DNA from: Gentiana macrophylla
Taxonomy: Eukaryota; Streptophyta; Magnoliopsida; Gentianales; Gentianaceae
Assembly (NCBI GenBank): GCA_026214975.1
Contig: JAOBSW010001176.1
Span: 19,807 to 83,806, forward strand
DNA length: 64,000 nt
Direction: 5' to 3'
Positions 36,233-45,642 of the stretch are shown here, piece after piece (position 1 is the stretch's first letter; the number at the start of each line of letters is the position of its first letter). The notes under the pieces were generated by a model. It saw nothing but the letters and a program-made list of their open reading frames with translations, was not told where the DNA came from and ran no database searches. The translations under genes and the position numbers were made by a program.

Positions 36233-36248
36233 TTAAGTGTGGGGGTGT
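36233..36248 (+). promoter_or_regulatory. Polypurine tract of element D
   Basis: TTAAGTGTGGGGGTGT directly before the 3' LTR start at 36249. Confidence 0.8.
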
Positions 36249-37935
36249 TGTTAAGGATCAAATTGTATGATTTTTATGCATATATTTTATATCAATTTCC
36301 CCCATATTCGTATTATTTTCATAGAAATCGAGCTTTATATTGAAATATTGAGTAAATGATGTTTTTAATAGTTAAATCTCAAAACGTAACGATTTATGTG
36401 CTTAAATTGTGATGTTATGTTATTTTGGGGTTGTGTTACGTTTTGGTATATTTTCCTATATTGTAGATACATATTTTGGCATGCAAGAGTATTAAATGAT
36501 GAGGTTTTGCTTGGAAGAGAAGTGAAATGGAAGGAAGATGGAGATAAAGCTTGGAATGAAGCTTTCAAGCAGCCGAACTTCCGATGCAGTTCTTGATATG
36601 ATATACACTGATTTGACTCTCGACCTCAAGAGAAGATTTGTAGGGCTTGAAGAGAGGATTCTACAGGATTTTGAATCACTTTATTCCGACTTATGAGGCC
36701 CGAGATATGAGCGTTACAAGTTTGGATGCTGTTGCTGAAACTCTTGGAAAATGTCGTAATATACTCGTAATACAACGGGCTGATCAAAAAGGCGTTTTCT
36801 GAAGAAGAGTCCTTAATGAAAGTTGTAGAGTTTTTCGAGAGCTTTTTATGACGTTCGGATCATAATTTTTGGAGGTCTACAACTCAAGATATGAATTTTA
36901 GAAGTTTTATCCCATAATTCATAATAATTGCAGCCGACATAAAAAGAAGCAGCCGACCTATTTCTTTTCTATATAAACAGCAGCTTTTGGAACCCTAATG
37001 ATTCATACACAATACAGCCGCAATTTTATAACATCACCGCAACTTTTCGAGAATTCAGCCGCACTCAAAAACAACTAAAGAGATGAATTCTTCCATCATG
37101 TCTTGGATCATCACAAGCATGCAAGGCTAAGCACATCGCGGTAGAAGCAACGGGATGAAACCACATCAACGCTCATCACAACCATGATTCGTTAGTTTTA
37201 TTTTTATTTATGATTCGAACATCGTTTTATTTATCGATTGATCTTGGATTGATTGTTAAGCGTTTTATTAGATAGGAATGTCAATAAAACCATATGTTGC
37301 TTTGAATTTATATGGAAATATGATTCAATAGTAGAGCCTTTCAATCGATACGATTAATGTTATTTTGAGGAATCATGTGATGTTAATTGGGTTGTTTAAT
37401 TTGGGAACGAATTAATGATCTTGTGTTGAATGTTAAATTGTTTTGCTTGGAAAAGAAAACAAGAACCCTAGAATTCGATTTAAAGGAATTTAGTCGAATT
37501 GTGATTGATCATACCAATAAATCGTATTTAGATCATAAAAATGGTTGTGTGATTGTTGTGTGGTGGATCCTTGTTGTTTTACCGTCCTTTTAAACCTTTG
37601 ATAAACCGAAATCGTTTCGTAACAATTGTTAATTGCTACGTTTAATTAGTTAATTAGTGTTAGAACCCTAGTTGTCAATCTTTATTTTTCTAAAAATTCA
37701 CTTTGTTCATCGAAGTTCTTGTTTCATCATGTTTTTTTTCTTGTTCATTGCCTTTTAGATTATAGTTAGTATAAAATTTAATTTTAGTTAATAAGTTGTG
37801 ACATTATTTGTAATAGCTATATTTTAATCCGATAATTGTACGATTCCTTAGGGACGACTCGGTAACACCCTATACTACTGAACCTTATACTTGGGGTGTT
37901 CGGTAAAATAAATTTAAAACAAGTTTTATCGAACA
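36249..37935 (+). repeat. 3' LTR of element D
   Basis: Matches 26502-28184 nearly base for base. I saw roughly twenty differences, mostly single-base indels (example ACTACGAACC at 28123 and ACTACTGAACC at 37874). Confidence 0.94.
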
Positions 37936-39500
37936 AGCTGTGCAATACAGCCAAAAGTCAAGGTGCTCATAAGGAATTAACGAGAATGACTATGTTTCCT
38001 TTTTCTTTAAAAGGACGAGCCCGAGATTGGTTTATGTCTCTTCCACATCATTCACTTACTAGTTGGGAGGAGATTCAAACTGAATTTCAAACAATATTTC
38101 ACTCACGACGAAATTTGGAATTAAAAGTCGAGGTTGCTAACTTTAGACAAGGATCCGAGGAAACTCTTGGGAATGCGTGGGAAAGGTTTAAAAATTGTTA
38201 AGAGCGTGTCCCGATCATGGTTATTCCTTAGATATGCAAATTCAACTCTTACGTCGTAAATTGAGAAAAGACTCACGTGCGGATGTAGATCATGCATGTG
38301 GTGGTTCGTTAATGATGAGTGAAGCTCAAGCTTTTACGATGCTATAGAAAAGATTTCCAAAAATAACAGAATGTGGGAAACCGGTTCTAGCACCAGAAAA
38401 GTAGCTTTTGCAGGAGAATGTACGTCTAATACGGAAGTTCTAGCACACTTGGAGAATTTGAGTAGGAAATTTGATGGTTTACAATGAATAAGAACCAAAA
38501 TTCGAAAATGGTACACCAAATGAATACTCAAGTCATGATAATATGGCGTTAGGGAGTGAAGAACCAACAGGATATTCAAGAGAGGAGGTGAGTTTTCTTC
38601 AGCAGCATAGGAATTTGAACAATGCATACTCAAACTCGTTTAATGCTATTAGAAGAGATCATCCTACTTATCGATGGTCCGAAAACCCTAGTAAGCCAGG
38701 ACAACCGCCATATCCAAATCCCATATAGGAATAATAACCAAGTTTATCAAGAAAATACATCTAATCGAATTTACAATCATTACCAAGATCCTATCCTCAA
38801 CATACCACTCAAAGTATACCAAGAACTCGTCGAGTTCAACTCAACTGCGAAGGAGTTGAAAAATGGGAAAAACTAATGGAAAATATGATGGGTGTAGTAT
38901 CTACTCAAGCTAAGAATATGGAAACAATGATGACTTCTATTGGTACGATCTACTAAAGATATGAGTACAATAAAAACATCTATGAGTGGACATGATACCG
39001 AATGAGAACAATAGAAGCCTCATTGAGGAATATGGAAGATCATTTGAGTAGGGAAGGTGAACGTAACAACAAGTAGACCCAGGAGGATTACCAAGCAACA
39101 CCGACGTAAACCCAAGAGAGGTAAATGTTGTGGTTACGAGAAGTAGGAAGCTTAGTGGAAGCAATGGAGTAGAAAACTTTGGGAATAATGAAGTAGAAAA
39201 TGATTTAGATGGAAAGAATGATGAAACTAAAGATAAAGATGAATTCATCGACGAGGAAGAAGAAATTATAGATAATTTCTTGAAAAGGAATATAAGTTTG
39301 GAACACGAAAATGAAGGTGAAAATTGGGTAAAAATCCCTAGGATTTTGAAAGACCCTATGGATAAAGATTTAAGGAATTTATTCAAGGAACATGTTAGAA
39401 TAAATGAGAAACAGGAAGAACCGAAAAATCAAGTAGAGATTGATCAGGGGAACAATTTAAAAAAATTCAAGAACACGAAACATGGCGACTAAGTAATACT
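37936..39500 (+). pseudogene. gag: Array C internal2: gag continued after element D
   Basis: CNTAKSQGAHKELTRM resumes the gag interrupted at 26501. The frame then reads FPFSLKGRARDWFMSLPHHS and NAWERFK until an indel near 38195; after it come SLMMSEAQAF (about 38310) and WETGSSTRKVAFAGE (about 38370). The frame 39130-39492 is Lys/Glu-rich with EEEEIIDNFLKRN, the gag-protease spacer. Unlike internal1, the capsid part here continues to a full-length gag. Confidence 0.82.
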
Positions 39501-40270
39501 CAAAGGTTTAAGGAAAAGGAAAAGAGAAATTGACTAAGGAGCCAAAGGTTATAGATTTAGAATCTTTACCCTACCCTCCTAAAGATCAAATCAAAAAGGC
39601 AAAAACTGATAAGAAGTATGCTCGTTTCCTTGATACTTTTCGTCATCTTCATGTTAATATCCCTGTTATTTAAGCTCTGATTAATATACCTGCCTATGGA
39701 AAGTTTCTGAAAGAGATACTATCAAATAAGAAAAAATTAGAGGAATATGAGAATATATGCCTAAATGAAGAATGTTCTGCACTCTGCAAAGATAAGTTAC
39801 CACATAAATCTGAAAGATCTGGAAGTTTTACGATTCCATGTGAAATTGGAGGATTTCTTTTTAAGAAAGTCTTATGTGATCTTGGAGCTAGTATAAATCT
39901 CATGTCTTATGAGGATTATAAAAAGCTAGGCATAGGAAAGCTTACTAAGACTGAAATGACTCTGCAAATGGCAGATAGATCGATTAAGTACCCTAAAGGA
40001 ATGATTAAGGATGTACTGGTTAAAGTAGACAAATTCTATTTTCCAAGAGATTTTGTAGTTATGGAAATGGAAGAAGGATATTCAGCGCCTCTTATTCTAG
40101 GTCGTCCATTTCTAGCTACAGGAAGAACTTTAATCGATGTTCATAAAGGAGAGTTAATTTTGAGAGTCAATGAAGATGAAGTTGCTTTCAATATTTTTAA
40201 AGCTATGAACCATCCATATACATCACCAGAATCATGTTCTTTTATAGAAGATATTCATTCTGGTCTATGA
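39501..40270 (+). pseudogene. pol: Array C internal2 protease
   Basis: LESLPYPPKDQIKKAKTD (about 39560) and LDTFRHLHVNIPVI lead to FKKVLCDLGASINLMSYEDY (39865-39915). The active site is written D-L-G, a form common in Athila-like proteases, against D-S-G in element D. LILGRPFLATGRTLIDVHKG (40091-40150) is the ILGRPFL motif. Only one stop (TAA at about 39671) interrupts it, so it is one of the better preserved domains. Confidence 0.88.
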
Positions 40271-41627
40271 TAATCGATTACCAACTTTTGAAGACAAAGT
40301 TAGAAGAATGCTTAACTCTGTCTATCTATAAAGAAGATGAGGAAGACATTGAAATGAAAGAGATAATCCTTTCTCTAGATAAAGGAAGCTTTACTTTTAA
40401 GCCACCATGGCATAAGTATTTGGAGTTAGAACTAGAAGGACCAGTTCTTAAATCATCAATAGAAGATCCGCCAAAGAATCTTGAATTGAAACCGTTACCT
40501 TTAAATCTGAAATATGCTTTTCTAGAAACTGATAATCTATTACCGATTATTATTTCATCTACTTTAAGCGAAAGCAAACAAGAAGATCAATTAATAAGAA
40601 TGTTAAGAAAGCATAAGAAAGCTTTTGGATGGACAGTTGCCGATATTCGAGGTATTAGCCCTGAGATTTGTGTTCATAAGATAATTCTGAAAGAGGATGC
40701 TAAACCTTGTATTCAACCGCAACGCCGCCTCAACCCGAATTTACAGTTAATCGTTAAGAAAGAGGTCATTAAGCTATTAGAAATGGGGATAATCTTTCCT
40801 ATATCAGATAGTGAATGGGTGAGTCCAACTCAAGTTGTACCAAAGAAAGGAGGTTTCACAGTGAAAGAGAATGATAAGAATGAATGGATTCCAACAAGGG
40901 AAATTACAGGATATCGAATGTGCATTGATTTTAGAAAACTAAATGATCATACTAAGAAAGATCATCATCCACTTCCATTCATAGTTCAAATGTTGGAACG
41001 TTTAAGTGGTCATAAGTATTACTGTTTCTTAGATGGTTATTCAGGTTATTTACAGATCTTCATTGCAGCAGGAGATAGGGAAAAGACTACTTTCACATGT
41101 CCTTATGGAACTTTGCGTATAAAAGAATGCCGTTTGGTTTATGTAATGCTCTGCCACGTTTCAAAGATGTATGATGTCTATATTTTTACGATATGGTTGA
41201 GAAATTCTTAGAAATTTTTATGGACGACTTTAGTGTTTATGGAGATTCTTTTGGTAAGTGTTTGTCGCACTTAGAAAGAGTTTTACAACGTTGTGAGGAT
41301 ACCAATTTAGTTCTAAACTGGGAAAAATGTCATTTAATGGTATCAGAAGGAATTGTTTTAGGTCATAGAATCTCTGAAATAGGAATTGAAGTTGATAAAG
41401 CTAAAGTCGAGGTGATTGAAAAATTACCGCCACCAGTTAATCTAAGGACTCTAAGAGGATTTCTTGGACATGCAGGATTTTATAGGAGATTTATTGCAGA
41501 TTTTTCAAAGATAGCAAAGCCTCTAAGTCATTTACTTGAAAAGAAGTACCTTTTAACTTTGATAGTAAATGTATGGAAGCATTTAAGACCACTGAAAGCG
41601 AAGTTGATTATTGCACAGTATTGGTAG
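40271..41627 (+). pseudogene. pol: Array C internal2 reverse transcriptase
   Basis: Frame 40234-41211: KKAFGWTVADIRGISPEIC, AKPCIQPQRRLNPNLQ, SDSEWVSPTQVVPKKGGFTV, GYRMCIDFRKLNDHTKKDHH, and YYCFLDGYSGYLQIFIA, then a frameshift near 41110. The frame 41193-41627 has LEIFMDDFSVYGDSF (catalytic FMDD), LGHRISEIGIEVDKAKVEVI and LRGFLGHAGFYRRFIADFSK. Two intact frames cover almost the whole domain, so this RT is much less broken than that of element D although the array is older by nesting order. Confidence 0.9.
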
Positions 41628-42160
41628 CACCGGATCGAATTTACCTTTGAAATTATGTGTGATGCTAGTGATTTAATTTGTAGGAGCTGTTTTAGGTCAA
41701 AGGTACAATAGAATTCTCAAAGCTATTTACTATGCATCCCACACATTAAACGCAATTTCGACTTAATTATGCAACTACGTAAAAGGGCTGTTGGTGTGAT
41801 TTTTGCCTTAGATAAGTTTAGATCGTATATTGTTGGTTCTAAGGTAATAGTCTACATGGACCATTCACTCCAAGTATTTTCTTGAGTAAGAAGGATGCGA
41901 AACCACGCCTTCTTAGATGGATTCTCCTACTTCAAGAATTTGATATTGAAATTAAAGATAAAAAAGGAAGTGAAAATGTAGTAGCAGATCATCTAAGTAG
42001 AATGGAGACTGAGGAAGAGATAGGGAATGAAATTAAAGATTCATTTCCTGATGAACAACTATTTAGAATAGATACTCCTTCAACCATGCAATTATTAAAA
42101 ATAGAATTCTCTAAGGAAATCTCACCTTGGTTTGGAGATATCATTAATTACTTAACTTCG
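41628..42160 (+). pseudogene. pol: Array C internal2 RNase H and linker to integrase
   Basis: Broken pieces of 'MCDASDF', [32 protein letters not shown] (about 41650-41850) are RNase H. The frame 41882-42163 gives [20 protein letters not shown] and [11 protein letters not shown], the connection segment that leads to integrase in gypsy elements. Confidence 0.87.
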
Positions 42161-43390
42161 TGATTATATTCCGTCTCATTGGACTTGGCAATGTAAAAAG
42201 AAATTCTTTTACGACTTAAAATTTTATTACTGGGAGGAACCAGACCTTTTCCGTAAATGTTCGGATGGGATAATCAGAAAATGTGTGCCTGATAATGAAA
42301 TTTTAAGTATTTTATCGTTTTGTCATGATCGTGAGGCAGGAGGACATCATGGAGGATGGAAAACTGCTTTTAAAGTTTTACAATGTGGTTTTTATTGGCC
42401 TACACTATATAAAGATGCTTATAAATATGTTAAATCTTGTGAATCTTGTCAAAAATGGGAAATGTATCTAAAAACATGAAATGCCTATGCAACCTATTTT
42501 AGAATGTGAGTTATTTGATGTTTGGGGTATAGATTTCATGGGACCTTTTCCTATATCGTTTGGAAAAAGATTTATTCTTGTAATGGTAGATTATGTTTCA
42601 AAATGGGTAGAAAAGTTGAAGCTCTCCCACTAATGATACCAAGGTTGTCATACGATTCCTTAAAAAGAACATATTCACTAGATATGGCATTCGAGGCGAT
42701 CATTAGCGATGAGGTTCACACTTTTGTAATAGACCATTTACTAAGTTAGTTGAGAAATATGGTGTAACACATAAACTAGAACGCCCTATCATCCGCAAAA
42801 CCGGTGGTCGTAGAGGTGTCAAATAGAGATCAAAAGAATCGTGAAAAAACAGTTGATTCAAATCGCAAAAGCGGGCAATTAAATTAGATGATGCGTTATG
42901 GGCGTCTGAACGACTTTTAAAACACCAATTGGTTGTTCTCCTATAAGCTAGTCTTTGGTAAGTCATGTCATCTCTGGTTGAGTTAGAACACCGAGCCTTA
43001 CAGGCTATTAGATTTCTAAATTTCGATCCTAAGGTTGTCGGTGATCATAGATTGCTTCAATTGATGAGAACTAGAAGAATTTCGTCTCGATTCTTATGAA
43101 AACTTTCGAATCTACAAGAACGCACGAAGTCTTTCCATGATAAGAGAATCTTTAAGCGTGAGTTCCATGTAGGTGATCAAGTGCTTTTGTACAATTCACG
43201 TTTAAAGTTGTTTCGGTGTAAGCTTAAATCAAGATGGGACAGTCCATTTAAAGTAACACGGGTTTACAAAGCTGGAGTGTTGGACTAAGCGATGGAAATA
43301 CAACTTTTATAGCCAATGGACACAGAGTAAAGTTATTTGTGGTGGGAGAAGGAATCACACTGAAAAAAGAAATAATGCTCTTGATTGATC
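42161..43390 (+). pseudogene. pol: Array C internal2 integrase
   Basis: Zinc-binding part in 42285-42479: SFCHDREAGGHHGGWKTAFK, then CESCQKW (HHCC). Catalytic core: [15 protein letters not shown] (about 42515) and [10 protein letters not shown] (first Asp), after frameshifts AIISDE (second Asp, about 42700), and HPQNRWS-like text near 42790 where the catalytic Glu region is damaged. The C-terminal part (KVFWGDH..., 43020-43380) is heavily frameshifted. Not functional as read. Confidence 0.85.
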
Positions 43391-44610
43391 CCCGACAAAC
43401 CGAAAAGCAGAGGAAAAATGAAAAAGCGAAAGCGTAGAGAGCTGGAATCGGCCAAATACCAGGTGCTATCTATCTTTACTCTACTTTTCTGTAATTTTAA
43501 TTATGTTTAAACTCTTTTCGTCTTTTACCGGATGGCGTAAAAGAAGCTGGATGTCTTTTAGATAGAATAGGAGTTTTTATTTTACTTTTGAAATTAGGCC
43601 TTGATAAAGATGTCGCGTTTTCTATAGAAGCTTTAGTTTTTGAACAAAACAAGAAATTGTTGAGAGAGATCGATTAAGAGAAGTATGTAATGGAACATCA
43701 AGAAGTGCGATAAAAGAAGGGCAAAGTTTCTAATGAGATGCGAATCTGTGGAAAAAGTGAACATGTTGAATGTTGTGGGAAAAACACAACCAAATCCAGG
43801 ATGAGTGTTTGAATATTGTTAGGAAGGAACGATTAGGTGGTTATCCGAAAATCCCGATGGAATTCGAGAGATAATTCAAATGCCTCGCTTTTAGGAGTTA
43901 GGTTGATCGGCGTTATATCGAACTTTGGAAGATTTAGAAATCGAAGAATCAGGAACCCTTAAGTTTTGAGTCCTTTATTTTATTTTATAAAATTTTCGTG
44001 ATAACTTTCGAGAATTTTATAATTGGATCTTTATGAAAATTTGAGGAGTTTTATAAAATTTTATAAAAGTTGTTTTTTTTTAGTTTTAATGTAAACGTTT
44101 TATAAAAGTTGATATAAATTTATTAAATTTTTATAAGCTTTTTATTAAAGTGTTATAAAGATTTTATTAAATTTTTATAAATTGTTATAAAATTATAAAA
44201 GTTCCTTCAAATTTTATTTTAAGAAAATTTTATAAACTTATTTTTAAGACTTTAATTAAGTTTTATTAGAATTTGTATAAGTTTTATTCAAAAATCATAA
44301 AAAAATCGAAAAAATAGAAAAATTTGTTCACGGACCGATCCGGCCTTAATACCGGACCGGTCCGGGTTCGAAAATCATAAAAAAGACGGGGACCTCTTTT
44401 TCTTCTTCTTCTTCCCTAATTCTTCCAACAGCCGCACCCCACACACCAAACCCCACCACTCGAATTTTTTTTCAATTCTTCCACAAAAATTCACCTCTCA
44501 CACTACCACTACTTGATTTCTTCCTCTTTTCATCTCTTCTCTTCTACACAAAATTGAAAAAAATCAAAAGGGTCAAAAACAAGCTCCATTCATTCCGGCG
44601 AACGAAGGTT
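43391..44610 (+). other. 3' region of array C internal2 up to the broken junction
   Basis: No intact ORF. A decayed frame near 43740 reads CGKSEHVECCGK. AT-rich TTTTATAAA-type repeats fill 44000-44290. GGACCGGTCCGG at 44354-44365 is followed by CTTCTTCTTCTTCC and C-rich leader-like sequence (44400-44550). No LTR follows. The sequence passes into element B coding sequence at about 44611. Confidence 0.55.
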
Positions 44611-45628
44611 AGTGGGAGTGCCATTGTGTTCTTAGTGCTTTATGTAGATGACATATTGCTCATAGGGAATGATGTGCCTATGTTACAATCAGTCAAAGTT
44701 TGGTTATCCAAGAACTTCTTTATGAAGGACTTGGGTGATGCAGCCTACATTCTAGGAATAAAGATCTATAGAGATAGATCTAAAAGGTTGCTTGGTCTGT
44801 CGCAATCCACCTACATAGATAAGATGCTGAAGATATTCAGCATGGAGCAGTCCAAGAAAGGATTGCTGCCCATGTCACATGGGGTCTACTCATCAAAGGA
44901 ATGAGTCCTAAGACAGAGAGGAGGAAAGGGCACAAATGAGTAAAGTCCCTTATGCTTCCGGCAATCGGGTCTATCATGTATGCCATGTTATGCACAAGAC
45001 CGGACGTCTCGTACCCTCTTAGTATGACTAGCGGTACCAAGTACAATCCAGGTGAGGTCACTAGATTCTTTGTCAAGAATATCCTTAAGTACATGAGACG
45101 ATTAGAGATATGTTCCTGGTTTTCAGGAACGATGATTTACTATTACGAGGTTACACAGATGCCAGTTTCCAAACTGACAAGGACAACTTTAAGTCGCAAT
45201 CTGGATTTGTTTTCACGCTTAATGGTGGAGCAGTGAGCTGGAAGAGTTCCAAGCAGGAGACTACTGCAGACTCTACAACGGAAGCCGAATACATAGCAGC
45301 CTCGAAGACGGCAAAGGAAGCAGTTTGGATGTAGAAGTTCATTACTGAACTTGGTGTGGTTCCCTCCATTGAAGGTCCAGTGCCTCTGTACTGTGATAAT
45401 AATGGAGCGATATCTCAGTCAAAGGAACCAAGGTCTCATCAGAAATCCAAACATATGCTACGGCGCTATCACTTGATAAGAGAGATAGTAGATAGAGGAG
45501 ATGTAAAGATAGATAAAGTCCACACGGATGATAACATAGCTGATCCGTTAACCAAGGCATTGTCTCAAGCTAAGCATGAGAAACATGTTCACTTGCACGG
45601 GCTTAGGCATATGGGTGATTGGCTTTAG
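44611..45628 (+). pseudogene. pol: Element B: second half of reverse transcriptase and RNase H
   Basis: VFLVLYVDDILLIGND (44629-44676) is the catalytic YVDD of copia RT. It continues FMKDLGDAAYILGIKIYRDR and LLGLSQSTYIDKML. After an indel at about 44900 come YAMLCTRPDVSYPLS and RNase H pieces: GYTDASFQTDKDN (first Asp), SGFVFTLNGGAVSWKSSKQ, TEAEYIAASKTAKEAVWM (Glu), a TAG at 45331, then YCDNNGAISQSKEPRSHQKS and DPLTKALSQ. The frame ends with TAG at 45626-45628, just before the PPT. Roughly 150 codons between IGC (15889) and this point are absent. Confidence 0.9.
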
Positions 45629-45630
45629 GC

Positions 45631-45642
45631 CAAGTGGGAGAT
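45631..45642 (+). promoter_or_regulatory. Polypurine tract of element B
   Basis: CAAGTGGGAGAT immediately before the 3' LTR start TGTTGG. Confidence 0.85.

Larger units (their letters stand above)
26502..37935 (+). mobile_element. Element D: Athila-type Ty3/gypsy retrotransposon, innermost in the nest
   Basis: LTRs of 1683 and 1687 bp (TGTTAAGG...CGAACA) that are nearly identical, PBS TGGCGCCGTTGCCGGGGA, PPT AAGTGTGGGGGTGT, and the gypsy order gag-PR-RT-RH-IN. The flanks are AACTGT and AGCTGT (one mismatch), and removing D restores the gag frame of array C internal2. No env-like ORF is visible in the 3' region. All domains are present but broken by indels and stops. The LTR similarity and innermost position make it the most recent insertion. 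Confidence 0.92.
15890..44610 (+). mobile_element. Array C: tandem Athila-type Ty3/gypsy element (LTR-internal1-LTR-internal2), nested in element B
   Basis: Two LTRs of about 2.15 kb (15890-18036, 23678-25838) are each followed by the PBS TGGCGCCGTTGCCGGGGA typical of Athila-like elements. Internal1 (18037-23677) is bounded by LTRs on both sides and has a PPT before the second, so it is a complete non-autonomous unit. Internal2 (25839-44610) has full gag-pol order PR-RT-RH-IN (gypsy type) but no LTR at its right end. The right junction at about 44611 re-enters element B without a target duplication. This suggests unequal recombination between related copies, then deletion of the third LTR and part of B. 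The right boundary is uncertain by tens of bases. Confidence 0.82.

Noticed and set aside
40234..41211. Long frame considered as an intact host gene
   Set aside because: It is the RT of array C (VPKKGG, FLDGYSGY) and is frameshifted before the FMDD motif.
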